DNA from: Deltaproteobacteria bacterium
GTDB lineage: Bacteria; Desulfobacterota; Desulfobulbia; Desulfobulbales; Desulfurivibrionaceae
DNA: 64,000 bases
Assembly: GCA_013349295.1 (NCBI GenBank)
Contig: DUZW01000002.1
Location: forward strand, 1-64,000
Reading direction: 5' to 3'
Positions 28,667 to 38,047 of this stretch are shown here, in pieces; position 1 is the stretch's first letter, and each line of letters starts with the position of its first letter. A model generated the notes under the pieces. It was given only the letters and a program-made list of their open reading frames with translations. It did not search any database and was not told the origin of the DNA. Made by a program: the position numbers and the translations under genes.

Positions 28667-29824
28667 TTATGATTCGCAACGGATCTGCTCAAGAGCGGCA
28701 AGAACATCCTGAATCTCGGCTTCGCTGTTGAAAAAGCCGGGGGAAAGGCGCAGGGTACCATGGGGAAAAGTGGCGATGCTGCGGTGGGCGGCAGGCGCGC
28801 AGTGGAGCCCCGCTCTGGCCATGATTCCGTAACGGCGGTCGAGAAGATGGGCGAGATCGTCCACGCTTCTGCCTGCCATGGTCAGGGAAACGGCCGAGCC
28901 TCTTTCAGCGCCGGCCGGTGGTCCGTACACGGTGATCCCCTCTATCCGGCTTAAACCGTCCAGCAGCATGCAGGTAAGGTGTTCTTCGTGCCGTCGGATC
29001 GTTTCCCTCCCGGTGGCGCGGATAAATTCCAACCCCGCGGCAAGGCCGCCAATGCCGAGGGTGTTGGGCGTTCCCGATTCATAACAGTCCGGCATGAGTT
29101 GCGGTTGCGCCTCTTGTTCCGAATTGCTGCCCGTGCCGCCCATCTTGAGCGGTGGAGCCATGATCCCTTCCCGGAGCAGAAAACCGCCGGTGCCGGTCGG
29201 GCCAAACAACCCTTTATGTCCGGTGAAGGCAAGAAAATCGATTGCCATACCCTCCATGTCCAGAGGGAAAACCCCGGCGGACTGGGCCGCGTCCACCATC
29301 AGGAGCGCCCCGCCCTTGCGTTTGCCGATGGCGCCGAGATCCGCGACACTGCCGGTTACATTGGAGACATGATTGATAATGATGAGCCGGGTCTTTTTGT
29401 TCAGCCGTTTGGGGATATCGTCCGGATCGATGGCGCCGCTGGGGGAGGTGGGCAGAATTTCAAGATGGATTCCCCGGGTTTTTTCCAGGTGGCGCAGGGG
29501 CCGCATCACCGAGTTGTGCTCCATACCCGTGGTTATTACCTGGTCGCCGGGTGCGAGCAGCCCGAAAATCCCTACATTGAGCGCTTCGGTGACATTGCTG
29601 GTGAATACCACCCGGCTTGAATCCGGGCAGCCGAAAAAATCGGCGACCAGTTCACGGGCCTCGAAGATCACTCGACTGGCGGCCAGGGAAAAACGATGCG
29701 CGGAGCGACCGGGGCTCAAGGAAATTTCCCGGATCAGACGGTGCATGGCCTCCGCCACTTCCGGAGGTTTGGGAAAGGAGGTGGCGGCGTTGTCGAGATA
29801 GATGAGGGCAGAGGATTGCGGCAT
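28667..29824 (-). CDS. Cysteine desulfurase-like aminotransferase, class V
   Basis: A 385-residue PLP enzyme of the group usually annotated as cysteine desulfurase family, found with selenium-metabolism genes. Visible: IYLDNAATSFPKPPEV at the N-terminus, the PLP lysine in FTGHKGLFGPTGTG and a catalytic Cys in RAGLHCAPAAH (C342). It would release sulfur from cysteine or selenium from selenocysteine. It starts 23 nt after yedF. No clear Shine-Dalgarno is visible, so translation may be coupled to yedF. Confidence 0.88.
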   Translation of the reverse strand: MPQSSALIYLDNAATSFPKPPEVAEAMHRLIREISLSPGRSAHRFSLAASRVIFEARELVADFFGCPDSSRVVFTSNVTEALNVGIFGLLAPGDQVITTGMEHNSVMRPLRHLEKTRGIHLEILPTSPSGAIDPDDIPKRLNKKTRLIIINHVSNVTGSVADLGAIGKRKGGALLMVDAAQSAGVFPLDMEGMAIDFLAFTGHKGLFGPTGTGGFLLREGIMAPPLKMGGTGSNSEQEAQPQLMPDCYESGTPNTLGIGGLAAGLEFIRATGRETIRRHEEHLTCMLLDGLSRIEGITVYGPPAGAERGSAVSLTMAGRSVDDLAHLLDRRYGIMARAGLHCAPAAHRSIATFPHGTLRLSPGFFNSEAEIQDVLAALEQIRCES

Positions 29825-29847
29825 AGTGTGGGAAGCGGAGACCGCTT

Positions 29848-30471
29848 TCAGTAAGGGCTGACCACCTTGGCGGAGCCGGCCATGGCATCCATTATTTCGA
29901 ACATGTTGGTAACTTGGCCAACCAGCAGGGTGTCCTTGATGTTAAAAAAATCCAGACAGGTGCCGCAGGAGTAAATCTCCACCCCCTGGGCGGCCAGCTC
30001 CCGAAGCGGGGCAATCAGATCGGATTCGGTGGCGGTGATTTTTACCCCGGAATTGTAAAAGAAGATCTTGGCCGGCAGGGGACTGAGGCTCTTGATGGTC
30101 TTGATATAGGCCCGCATGAGTACCTCGCCCAAGGTATCGTTGCCCCTCCCCATGGTGTCGGCGGGGATGACGTAGACCAGACCGGTTCCGGGCAGATCGC
30201 AGCGGTAGTCCTCCGGGGCCGGCGCTGTAGCAACAGGCTTGGCGCCCTCCCCAAGCGGAGCCTTGCTGATCGTTATGTGACGGGTATCTCCCGAGGAGCG
30301 AATTTCCACGGTGCAACCCAGGCTTTTGCCGAAACGTTCCAGATTGCTCTGGGCGGCCTCGTTGTCAACCAGGATCTCCACCGAGCTTTGTTCCTGGGAA
30401 TCGAGCAATTCCTTGGCTCTGATCACGGGTTGTGGGCAAGCCAGGCCCCGGCAGTCAAGCACCGTATTCAT
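29848..30471 (-). CDS. yedF: YedF family sulfur/selenium transfer protein (TusA-like plus DsrE-like)
   Basis: 207 residues in two domains: an N-terminal TusA/SirA-like domain with the motif DCRGLACPQPV (active-site CPxP Cys) and a C-terminal DsrE-like domain with the second Cys pair SCGTC. This fusion is the type named as a selenium-metabolism protein. It probably relays sulfur or selenium from the adjacent desulfurase. ATG 30471 gives the usual start just before the CPxP motif and has GGGACGG upstream; ATG 30498 overlaps the PilZ stop by 8 nt and may be used by coupling. Confidence 0.88.
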   Translation of the reverse strand: MNTVLDCRGLACPQPVIRAKELLDSQEQSSVEILVDNEAAQSNLERFGKSLGCTVEIRSSGDTRHITISKAPLGEGAKPVATAPAPEDYRCDLPGTGLVYVIPADTMGRGNDTLGEVLMRAYIKTIKSLSPLPAKIFFYNSGVKITATESDLIAPLRELAAQGVEIYSCGTCLDFFNIKDTLLVGQVTNMFEIMDAMAGSAKVVSPY

Positions 30472-30490
30472 ATTCCGTCCCTGCTTCTCT

Positions 30491-30838
30491 TCAGTCATTA
30501 AAGCTTATCTGGCGCACCAGACCGCGGATGATTTCCTTTGCGTCCGCATCGAGCTTGGGAGCGGAAAATCCCGTGTCATAAAAATCCGGATTGATATCGT
30601 TGGAGGTCCACATGCTGTGTGCCTCGAAATAGAGATCCTTTTGCGAAAAATACCCCTCCGGCAGCATCATCCGCAGCTTGTAGTCACGGTTGGTGGGTAT
30701 CCGCTGCTTGCTCACCAGCTTGAGGCCGCTGGTGGTCAGATCGACGAGATGCCCCAGGAGTTCGTTGGTCTCATCATCGTAAACCTCAAGGTAGTACACA
30801 AGGTGTCTGCGTTTCAGAGCCCGGATTTCATCCGTCAT
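30491..30838 (-). CDS. PilZ domain protein
   Basis: 115 residues with a PilZ-like beta-barrel (RRHLVYYLEVYDDETNELLG, then DLTTSGLKLVS). PilZ domains bind c-di-GMP; the key Arg motif RxxxR is only partly recognisable as RRHLVYY, so binding is uncertain. The Shine-Dalgarno is excellent (AAAGGAGG). It lies between cmk and yedF and may be translationally coupled to yedF. Confidence 0.8.
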   Translation of the reverse strand: MTDEIRALKRRHLVYYLEVYDDETNELLGHLVDLTTSGLKLVSKQRIPTNRDYKLRMMLPEGYFSQKDLYFEAHSMWTSNDINPDFYDTGFSAPKLDADAKEIIRGLVRQISFND

Positions 30839-30863
30839 GCTGTCCTCCTTTTGGTCGTACGAC

Positions 30864-31544
30864 CTAGCGAGCTGATTTGGCAATGCTGGCCAGCATGAAC
30901 TCGATGACCGCCTCGGGACCCATGCTGGAAGAATCGACAATAATGGCGTCATCCGCTGGTTTGAGCGGAGCAAGCTGACGCCTGGAGTCATCATAGTCCC
31001 GTTTGCTGATCTGGTCCAGAATTTCCTGAAAATCGACAATCTGTCCTTTTTCCGCCAGCTGTTTACAGCGGCGGCGGGCCCGCTCCTCGGCCGAGGCGTT
31101 GAGAAAAAACTTGCTGGCCGCCTTGGGAAAAACCACGGTGCCCATATCGCGCCCCTCGGCGACAATACCGCCCTTTTCTCCCAGTTGTCGTTGCAGGGCG
31201 GTGAGCTTTTCCCGCACCAGCGGATCGGCTGAGACCCGCGAGGCGACCATGCCCATCTCCGGGGTCCGGATGGCCTGGGAAACGTCCTCGCCATTGAGCA
31301 GCACCCGCACATCATCATCGCCGTTTGGGGCAAGGGTCAGCTCGATTTCGTCCAGGCATCTTTTAAGCGATGCCGTGTCGGCCAGGTCAATACCCTGCCG
31401 TTCCAAGGCGAGGCCCACCGCCCGGTACATAGCACCGGTGTCCAGGTAGGTAAAGTGGAGCTTCGCCGCCAATCCCCGGCTGATTGTGCTTTTTCCGGCA
31501 CCCGAGGGGCCATCGATGGTGACGATGGCTTTGGCGTCAAGCAC
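30864..31544 (-). CDS. cmk: Cytidylate kinase
   Basis: A 226-residue CMP/dCMP kinase. The P-loop is GPSGAGKST, followed by YLDTGAMYRAVG and the conserved DVSQAIRTPEM segment. GTG start inside the hisC stop region (8-nt overlap), with GAGGTGG as Shine-Dalgarno. In many proteobacteria cmk precedes rpsA; here rpsA is 19 kb away. Confidence 0.95.
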   Translation of the reverse strand: MLDAKAIVTIDGPSGAGKSTISRGLAAKLHFTYLDTGAMYRAVGLALERQGIDLADTASLKRCLDEIELTLAPNGDDDVRVLLNGEDVSQAIRTPEMGMVASRVSADPLVREKLTALQRQLGEKGGIVAEGRDMGTVVFPKAASKFFLNASAEERARRRCKQLAEKGQIVDFQEILDQISKRDYDDSRRQLAPLKPADDAIIVDSSSMGPEAVIEFMLASIAKSAR

Positions 31545-32640
31545 GGTCCACCTCGCCCAACGCCGCGGTCAACGCCTTGACGAAGCGCTGGTTTTCCGCG
31601 GGCAGCCCCACGGTGATCCGGATATAGGTCGGATAGCCGTAAGCGTTCATGGGTCTGACGATGACCCCCTGGTGGAGCAGGGCATCGTAGAGCTTTTTGC
31701 CGTCGCATTTCACGTCGATAAGAAAAAAGTTGGTCTGGCTGGGAAAAGCATGGCAGCCGAGTTTCTCCACCTCGCTGCTCAACCAGGCGATGCCTTGCCT
31801 GGTGAAGGCGATGGTTTTCTCGTAATGTTCGTCATCACCCAGGGCGGCCAGGGCGCCGGCCTGGGCCGGCAGATTGACGTTGAACGGCTGCCGGACCCGA
31901 TGGAGATAGTCGGCGATATCGGCATGCATCAGTCCGTAACCAACCCTTAATCCCGCCAGGCCGTATGCCTTGGAAAAGGTCCGCAGGGCCACCACCGGCA
32001 CCCGGTGTTTGAGGTAATCCCTGGCGTCAAGGCGCAGGCTCGGCTCGACAAAATCCACATAGGCTTCGTCAAGGGCGACGATCACCTGATCCGGCACCTT
32101 GTCGAGAAAGGCGGCAAACGCCTCATTGCTGAACACCGTGCCGGTGGGGTTGTTGGGGTTGTCGAGAAAAATCAGCCGGGTTTTTTCGGTGATCTGCCCG
32201 GCGATAGCGTCCAGATCATGGTGCATGCCGACCAGCGGCACCACACGGTTAATCCCTCCCTGGGCCTGGACCGCCTTCTGGTAGACGAGAAAGGTGGGCT
32301 GGCTGGTGATCACCTCTTCGTCCGGTCCGAGAAAGGCTGCGATCAGCAGTTGGATCACCTCGTTGGAGCCGTTGCCGAAGACCAGCTGATTCGGGGCCAC
32401 GCCGATCTTTTCGGCCAGCGCCTGGGCCAGGTAATAACAGCTGCCGTCGGGATAACGATGCAGGTTTTTCAGGCTGTCGGTCACGGCGGCCACTGCCTTG
32501 GGAGACGGCCCCAAGGCGTTTTCGTTGGAGGCCAGTTTGATGGAGCCGGTGATGCCGTACTCACGCTCCAGCTCTTCCAGAGGCTTTCCGGGTGGATAGG
32601 GGATGAGGCTAGCGATGTTGTCGCGAACGGGGAGTTTCAT
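31537..32640 (-). CDS. hisC: Histidinol-phosphate aminotransferase
   Basis: A 367-residue class I/II PLP aminotransferase. N-terminal SIKLASNENALGPSPKA, the nucleotide-facing DNPNNPTG motif and the PLP Lys in RTFSKAYGLAGLRVGY are all present. Role: histidine biosynthesis. It is followed by an overlapping cmk, with no other his genes in the window. Confidence 0.93.
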   Translation of the reverse strand: MKLPVRDNIASLIPYPPGKPLEELEREYGITGSIKLASNENALGPSPKAVAAVTDSLKNLHRYPDGSCYYLAQALAEKIGVAPNQLVFGNGSNEVIQLLIAAFLGPDEEVITSQPTFLVYQKAVQAQGGINRVVPLVGMHHDLDAIAGQITEKTRLIFLDNPNNPTGTVFSNEAFAAFLDKVPDQVIVALDEAYVDFVEPSLRLDARDYLKHRVPVVALRTFSKAYGLAGLRVGYGLMHADIADYLHRVRQPFNVNLPAQAGALAALGDDEHYEKTIAFTRQGIAWLSSEVEKLGCHAFPSQTNFFLIDVKCDGKKLYDALLHQGVIVRPMNAYGYPTYIRITVGLPAENQRFVKALTAALGEVDRA

Positions 32641-32667
32641 GAAATAAAATCCTTATAAGGAGATGTT

Positions 32668-32781
32668 GCCACGAAATCCACGAAAATTTTTGGTTTTTTC
32701 TTGTAACGGCCCAGATCTATTTGAAAAATATCTGCCTGAGCAGTTAGCCTTTCTTTCGTGTCCTTTCGTGGGTTTCGTGGC
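32668..32781. repeat. Inverted repeat with GCCACGAAA...CCACGAAA ends
   Basis: GCCACGAAATCCACGAAA (32668-32685) and TTTCGTGGGTTTCGTGGC (32764-32781) are complementary at 17 of 18 positions and bound an AT-rich 78-nt middle. The same kind of CGTGGxxTTTCGTG sequence recurs near 45494. It fills the hisC-gatA gap, which holds no gene. Confidence 0.65.
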
Positions 32782-32790
32782 AAATTTTTT

Positions 32791-34248
32791 CTATAATTCC
32801 GGCTTGTTGCCAGCCAGATCGAGCCGTTGCTCCAGGGCATAGGCGGCCCGAAAGATCTTTTCCTCGGCGAAATGAGCGGCCTGAAGCTGAAGGCCGATGG
32901 GCAGGCCGGCGGTGCTTATCCCGCAGGGCACGGACATGCCGGGCAACCCGGCAAGGTTGGTGCAAATGGTAAGGATATCGGAGAGATACACGCTCAGTGG
33001 GTCGTTAATCTTTTCGCCGATCTTCCAGGCAGGTGCGGGAGTGACCGGGGAAACCAGCAGATCGCACTGGGCAAAGGCCTTGGTGTAATCTTCGACGATC
33101 AGGGTGCGGACTTGGGAGGCTTTTTTGTAATAAGCGTCATAATAGCCGGAAGAAAGGGCGTAGGTGCCGATGATGATTCTCCTTTTCACCTCTTCTCCGA
33201 AACCTTTGGAGCGGCTGTGCCGGTACATCTCCAGGAGTTCGTTCTGTTCAAGATCGCGGAAGCCGTACTTGACCCCGTCATAACGGGCCAGATTGGAGCT
33301 GGCCTCGGCCGGAGCGATAATGTAGTAGGCCGCCACGCCGTACTCGGTATGGGGCAGCGAGATTTCCACGGTTTTGGCGCCGGCTTCCTTGAGCAAGGAA
33401 ATAGCCCTGCTCACCGCCTGTTCCACCTCCGGGTCAAGCCCCGCGCCGAAGTATTCCTTGGGGATGCCGATGGTGAGTCCGTTACAATCGGGGACAAGGG
33501 CTCCGGTGTAATCCGGCACCGGTTGGTCGATCGAGGTGGAATCACGCGGGTCATGGCCGCTGATGGCATTCAGCATGATGGCGGCGTCGCGCACATCCTT
33601 GGTCAGCGGTCCGACCTGATCAAGGGATGAGGCATAGGCCAGAAGGCCGAACCGGGAGACCCGGCCATAGGTGGGCTTGATTCCCACGATCCCGCAATGG
33701 GAGGCGGGCTGGCGGATGGAACCGCCGGTATCCGAACCCAGGGAGGCGATGCATTCGTCCGCCGCCACCGAGGCCGCCGAGCCGCCGCTGGAGCCGCCGC
33801 AGACATGGGCAAGATTCCAGGGATTTTTCGGCACCCCGTAGGCGCAGTTCTCGTTGGCGGATCCCATGGCGAACTCGTCCATGCTCACCTTGCCGAGAAT
33901 CACTGCCCCGGCGTTTCGCAGTTTTTCCACCACCGTGGCATCGTAGGGCGGGATGAAGGATTCAAGGATCTTGGAACCGGCGGTGGTACGCAACCCCTTG
34001 GTACAGAGGACATCCTTGATGGACAGGGGGATGCCGCAGAGGCTTCCCCCTTCTCCCCGGCGGCGTTGGCCATCCGCCACCGCTGCCTGAGCCAGAGCGC
34101 CGTCGCGATCCAGAGTGATATAGGCGTTGACTTTTGACTCCACGGCTTCGATCCGATCGAGTACTGAACGAGTCAGATCCAAGGAGGAAATCTCCCCGGT
34201 GGAGAGGAGCTGCTGCAAGGCATGAATGGTTAAGGCGTGGAGTTCCAT
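32791..34248 (-). CDS. gatA: Glu-tRNA(Gln)/Asp-tRNA(Asn) amidotransferase subunit A
   Basis: A 485-residue amidase-signature subunit that generates ammonia from glutamine to amidate mischarged tRNA. The Ser-cisSer-Lys triad is visible: K in GIPLSIKDV, the two serines in [12 protein letters not shown] and [12 protein letters not shown]. Full length. No Shine-Dalgarno can be seen before ATG 34248, and a terminator-like hairpin lies between it and gatC. Confidence 0.95.
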   Translation of the reverse strand: MELHALTIHALQQLLSTGEISSLDLTRSVLDRIEAVESKVNAYITLDRDGALAQAAVADGQRRRGEGGSLCGIPLSIKDVLCTKGLRTTAGSKILESFIPPYDATVVEKLRNAGAVILGKVSMDEFAMGSANENCAYGVPKNPWNLAHVCGGSSGGSAASVAADECIASLGSDTGGSIRQPASHCGIVGIKPTYGRVSRFGLLAYASSLDQVGPLTKDVRDAAIMLNAISGHDPRDSTSIDQPVPDYTGALVPDCNGLTIGIPKEYFGAGLDPEVEQAVSRAISLLKEAGAKTVEISLPHTEYGVAAYYIIAPAEASSNLARYDGVKYGFRDLEQNELLEMYRHSRSKGFGEEVKRRIIIGTYALSSGYYDAYYKKASQVRTLIVEDYTKAFAQCDLLVSPVTPAPAWKIGEKINDPLSVYLSDILTICTNLAGLPGMSVPCGISTAGLPIGLQLQAAHFAEEKIFRAAYALEQRLDLAGNKPEL

Positions 34249-34293
34249 AGTTTACAGTACCGCTGCTGTGATTGTCCTATGTTTGAAGGCGCC

Positions 34294-34324
34294 AATAAAA
34301 ACGGACCTCGGAAAGGAGGTCCGT
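34294..34324 (-). terminator. Terminator-like hairpin between gatC and gatA
   Basis: Perfect 9-bp stem ACGGACCTC / GAGGTCCGT with a 6-nt loop, followed on the minus strand by TTTTTATT. It is upstream of gatA by 46 nt and could act as an attenuator. The 218-nt gap (34249-34465) holds no convincing gene. Confidence 0.75.
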
Positions 34325-34465
34325 AACCGGCAGCCTGGATGATTTTATGCCGCGCCGACATGACGATTGGCCACCCCGCGCCGTTGCCGCCCGCCGTCAT
34401 TGCAATAACGAAATAAGAAGCGGTAAGGATCCAGCCGGAATTGTGCCGATATTTCCTAACGGCTT

Positions 34466-34750
34466 CTAGATTACCCTGGGCACCACAAAGGCCTCGCTGT
34501 TATGCAAAGGCCCGTTGGCAAGCGCCTCCCGTTGGGGCAGGGATTCCCGAATCTCGTCTTCGCGGAAGGCATTGCGGACGGCCAGGGCATGGGTCGTGGG
34601 CTGAACGGAAGCGGTGTCCAGTTCGCCGAGCTTTTCCACATAGCTCAGAATCCCGTCCAGCTGGAGGGTGGTTTTTTCCACCTCTGCCTCCGACAGCTCG
34701 AGCCGGGCCAACTTGGCCACATATCGTACTTCTTCCTGGGTGATTTTCAT
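34466..34750 (-). CDS. gatC: Amidotransferase subunit C
   Basis: 94 residues, the stabilising subunit of the GatCAB complex. Typical KITQEEVRYVAKLARLELS start. ATG 34750 fits the family; the frame is open 23 codons further upstream. GatB is not in the window. It lies 218 nt from gatA, farther than usual. Confidence 0.92.
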   Translation of the reverse strand: MKITQEEVRYVAKLARLELSEAEVEKTTLQLDGILSYVEKLGELDTASVQPTTHALAVRNAFREDEIRESLPQREALANGPLHNSEAFVVPRVI

Positions 34751-34849
34751 GCCTTGTTTTGTAACGTATTCAGCCGGGCAAGTCAATCCCTGATGGTCTC
34801 GTAAAAAGGGAGATGACACAGGTCCGCGACATCAATTTAAAGAACTCAA

Positions 34850-34874
34850 AGGCGACCACTCTCACCGGTCGCCT
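34850..34874 (-). terminator. Hairpin downstream of the HD-GYP gene
   Basis: AGGCGACC / GGTCGCCT with a 9-nt loop, followed on the minus strand by TTTGAGTTCTTT. Probably a weak terminator. Confidence 0.5.
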
Positions 34875-34886
34875 CGGTTTCCAGCT

Positions 34887-34918
34887 GCAATCACGGCTGG
34901 TTGCGATTTCAACAATCC
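34887..34918. repeat. Short dispersed motif GGTTGCGATTTCAACAATCC
   Basis: This motif recurs in altered form at 41914-41941 (as an inverted repeat) and near 48172 (TTGCTGCGATTTCAACAAAC). All three copies are intergenic. Confidence 0.5.
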
Positions 34919-34967
34919 ATTATCCGGACGAGCGGGGTTCCGCCATTTGCCCGTTGGAGCGAGATGG

Positions 34968-36026
34968 TCACCTTGTGCCCATTTTCCCCTGGCCCTCGAG
35001 AACCTCGACAAAGACCTGCACCACCTCGGGGTCAAACTGGCTCCCGGCGCAGCGCTGCAGCTCGGCAATGGCCTCCTTGACCTCAAGGTTCTGCTTGTAA
35101 ATGCGCTTGGAGGTCATGGCGTCATAGCTGTCCGCCACGGTGATGATCTTGGTCAACAGATTCAACTCATTGCCGCCCAGACCGTCGGGATAACCCGTGC
35201 CGTCCATGCGCTCATGATGGTGGCGGACAATGAAAATCTCTTGCTGCATGAAGGCCAGGGGTTTGATGATGTTTGCCCCGATCTCCGGATGTTTTTTCAT
35301 GAGGAGCCATTCTTCTTCGGAAAGCGGCCCGGGTTTTCGGATGTAGTTGACATCCACCACCAGCTTGCCGATGTCATGCACCTTGCAGGCCCGTTCCAGT
35401 ACGGTCATTTCCTCCGCGCCCAAACGCAAGGCCTGGCCGATGCTCATGGCGTGGAGAGTAACCCGGGTGGTATGACCCGCGGTATACATGTCCTTTTCTT
35501 CAAGGGCGGTTTGCAGGGTGAGCATGGTGTTCAGGGTGGAGATTTCCAGATTTTCGTTGTATTCCTCAAGCAGTCGATTTTTTTCCGCCAGCTCCCTGGT
35601 CTTGTTGCGCACCTCGACCTCAAGATTTTCCTTGTAGGCCTTCTCCTGAAGGACGTACATCCGTTTTTCAATGGCCCGCTTGACCTTGATGTTAAAGATG
35701 TCAAGATCTTCGATGGGCTTGGGAATGAAGTCGTAGGCCCCAAGATTGATGGCCTTGACCGCATACTCCATGGAACCCGCGCCGGTGAGAAAGATCACCG
35801 GAATCCCGTAATTTCGGTCGTTGATGAGTTTGAGGGTTTCAAACCCGTCCATGCCCGGCATGTTGATGTCGAGGATGATGAGATCGAACTCAGAAGTCAG
35901 GGCGGTTATGGCCTCTTCTCCGCTGGCGCAGGGCACGACCGTATGACCGAACATGGTGAGTATTTTGTAAACGGCTTCCCGAACCAGGGTGTCGTCGTCA
36001 GCGATGAGGATCTTTGCTTGTGCCAT
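34968..36026 (-). CDS. Response regulator with HD-GYP c-di-GMP phosphodiesterase domain
   Basis: 352 residues. Receiver domain (1-120) with D53 in ILDINMPGMDG, K103 in IPKP, a coiled-coil linker (about 120-175), then an HD-GYP domain with H217-D218 (VHDIGK) and the HHERMDGTGYPDGL signature. It would hydrolyse c-di-GMP when phosphorylated. Start ATG 36026 matches the beginning of the receiver. Its kinase is not adjacent. It is monocistronic, converging with nothing. Confidence 0.93.
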   Translation of the reverse strand: MAQAKILIADDDTLVREAVYKILTMFGHTVVPCASGEEAITALTSEFDLIILDINMPGMDGFETLKLINDRNYGIPVIFLTGAGSMEYAVKAINLGAYDFIPKPIEDLDIFNIKVKRAIEKRMYVLQEKAYKENLEVEVRNKTRELAEKNRLLEEYNENLEISTLNTMLTLQTALEEKDMYTAGHTTRVTLHAMSIGQALRLGAEEMTVLERACKVHDIGKLVVDVNYIRKPGPLSEEEWLLMKKHPEIGANIIKPLAFMQQEIFIVRHHHERMDGTGYPDGLGGNELNLLTKIITVADSYDAMTSKRIYKQNLEVKEAIAELQRCAGSQFDPEVVQVFVEVLEGQGKMGTR

Positions 36027-36129
36027 GGCGAATATATCCGTAAGACCGAATTTTAAAGGGAGAGTGTGTTCGATTGTGGCCCGCACTGACCGCAAGCACT
36101 ATCGTATAGCTTATAACACAGATTTTGGC

Positions 36130-37173
36130 TTAAAAAGTCCAGTATTTTTTTGCCGCAGCCAAGGCCGCATCCAATGGGGGCAGGGGCCTTTTTGTCTGGG
36201 CCAGGGCCGCGAGCGCAGCGGGCTCCAGCCCTCCCTTCCCGCTCATCTCATGGAGGCTGGCGAGCACCCCATCGGCAAGGCCTTGCAGATGGTAGCCCCC
36301 TTCCAGCACCAGCATCAACCGTCCATGGCAAAGCTCCGCCGCCAGATCGACCAGAACCCGGGCCATATAGGCAAAACCGGCGGTGGTAACGGCCATGGAG
36401 CCCAGGGGATCGGAAACATGGGTGTCGTAACCGGCGGAGACCATGATGCAGTCCGGCTTGTAGCAACGGGCAACCGGGGCCACGAGTTCGTCCATGATCC
36501 GGGCAAAGTCCTGGTCGCCCTGGCCCCCAGGCAGCGGCACATTGAGGGTGTATCCTTCGCCCTTGCCCACCCCGGTTTCCTTGAGGCTGCCGGTTCCCGG
36601 ATAATACGGGTACTGATGGGTGGAGCAGTAGAGCACCTGGTCGGTATCGTAAAAGGCGTGTTGGGTGCCGTTGCCGTGGTGCAGATCCCAGTCGAGGATG
36701 AAGATCCGCTCCATACCGAGATGTTTCAGGCCATAGCGGGCGCCGATGGCGATATTGTTGAACAGGCAGAAGCCCTTGGCGTAGTCCGCCTCGGCATGGT
36801 GCCCGGGCGGGCGGACCAGGGCGGCGGCATTGTCGGCCTGACCCGCGGCCACCAGCTTGAGGCCGGTGATTACCGCACCGGCGGCGAGTACCGCCGCCTC
36901 GTAGGAGCGGGGCGAGGTGTGGGTATCCGGGTCAAGCACGTCGAACTGCTTGCCCGCCGTCTCGGCCACCCGTTCGATATGATCGGAGGAATGGTTCAAA
37001 GCCAGGTCCGCGTAGGCGGCGGGCTCACATTCGGGATAGAAAAAGGCATCACTCTCATCCCGGGCCAGGGCCTGGTAGATGGCGGTAAGCCGTTCCGGGC
37101 TTTCCACATGGTCGTAGCCCGGGTCATGTTCAAGAAAGAGGGGGTCTTTCAGGACCGCTGTTTTTCGGGGCAT
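36130..37173 (-). CDS. Histone deacetylase family zinc hydrolase
   Basis: A 347-residue class II HDAC-like deacetylase (acetylpolyamine or acetoin-utilisation type). The catalytic GHHAE motif is in PPGHHAEADYAKGFC, with metal ligands in DWDLHHGNGTQHAF (D, H) and SAGYDTHVSDP (D). Substrate in this organism unknown. It overlaps the cyclo-ligase gene by 25 nt. The Shine-Dalgarno GAGGAG is 9 nt upstream. Confidence 0.92.
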   Translation of the reverse strand: MPRKTAVLKDPLFLEHDPGYDHVESPERLTAIYQALARDESDAFFYPECEPAAYADLALNHSSDHIERVAETAGKQFDVLDPDTHTSPRSYEAAVLAAGAVITGLKLVAAGQADNAAALVRPPGHHAEADYAKGFCLFNNIAIGARYGLKHLGMERIFILDWDLHHGNGTQHAFYDTDQVLYCSTHQYPYYPGTGSLKETGVGKGEGYTLNVPLPGGQGDQDFARIMDELVAPVARCYKPDCIMVSAGYDTHVSDPLGSMAVTTAGFAYMARVLVDLAAELCHGRLMLVLEGGYHLQGLADGVLASLHEMSGKGGLEPAALAALAQTKRPLPPLDAALAAAKKYWTF

Positions 37174-37757
37174 GGCGTTGTTCTCCTCAAATGGATGGTG
37201 CGGGTCTCGGTGATAAGATAGTCGAGTTGTTGATCGTGGCTTTCGAGCGGCACCGCCTCAACAACCTGGAGATCGTAAGCCAGGCCGATACGCAGGGCCT
37301 TCGGCGCGGCAATCTGTAAAAAACGGTCATAGTAACCCCCCCCGTATCCCAGCCGCCCTCCCCTGGCGTCAAAGACGCTGCCGGGCACCACCACCACGTC
37401 GATGGAGGCGGGGTCCACCAGGGGCAGGGTTTTCAGCGGTTCCGGAATGGAGCAATAGCCCGGGATAAGATCCCGGTCCGGATCGGTGATGGCATAGGGC
37501 AGCAACCGGTGTTCCCGAACCAGGGTCAAAGGCACGCTTACGGCCACCCCCCTCTTGAGACAATGCTCGATGAGAGGCAGGGTTTCCACCTCACTCCTGA
37601 AGCTGACATAGGCAAAAACGGAACGGGCGGCGGCAAAATCCGGCAGGGCCAGGAGATGTTCCGTAATGGCCCGACTTTTTCGCTGCCGTTCCTCCGGAGG
37701 CAGGGTGTCGCGGGCGGCCAGCATCTTTGCTCGCAAGGTGCTTCGCTCTTCAGCCAT
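37149..37757 (-). CDS. 5-formyltetrahydrofolate cyclo-ligase
   Basis: A 202-residue ATP-dependent enzyme converting 5-formyl-THF to 5,10-methenyl-THF. Visible: ATP-binding RKSRAITEHLLALP region and the signature VVPGSVFDARGGRLGYGGGYYDRFL. ATG 37757 with AAGGAG upstream. It overlaps the deacetylase gene, which suggests coupling but no known functional link. Confidence 0.93.
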   Translation of the reverse strand: MAEERSTLRAKMLAARDTLPPEERQRKSRAITEHLLALPDFAAARSVFAYVSFRSEVETLPLIEHCLKRGVAVSVPLTLVREHRLLPYAITDPDRDLIPGYCSIPEPLKTLPLVDPASIDVVVVPGSVFDARGGRLGYGGGYYDRFLQIAAPKALRIGLAYDLQVVEAVPLESHDQQLDYLITETRTIHLRRTTPCPEKQRS

Positions 37758-37783
37758 GCTTTCTCCTTTTTTCAATGCCTCTA

Positions 37784-37929
37784 AGCCGTTGTTCAAAAAT
37801 AACTGCAACATTGTAATGTCGTGACCGGCATTAGAGTCCGAACCGAAATTTGGGTTGTTTTTGTTCGTTTCCTGCCTTGAACCGGATAGTTACAAAAATC
37901 TAATGCTTGTTTCGTAACGGCCTCTAATC
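37784..37929. repeat. Repeat-rich intergenic region with TTTCGTAACGGC end
   Basis: TTGTTTCGTAACGGCCTCTA (about 37908-37927) matches the sequence at 52346-52366 and the reverse complement at 10069-10090. CTCTAAGCCGTTGTT near 37784 is a diverged opposite arm. The 290-nt gap upstream of the radical SAM fusion holds no other feature I can support. Confidence 0.55.
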
Positions 37930-38047
37930 ATAACGCAACAGCGCCAAGACGCTAACTTTTTTGTTTTGTTCTTTGCGTCATTGTGCCTTTACGTTATATT
38001 GAAGGAAATCATTAAATTCCCAAATGAAAATCCCAGGAGATTATTGC

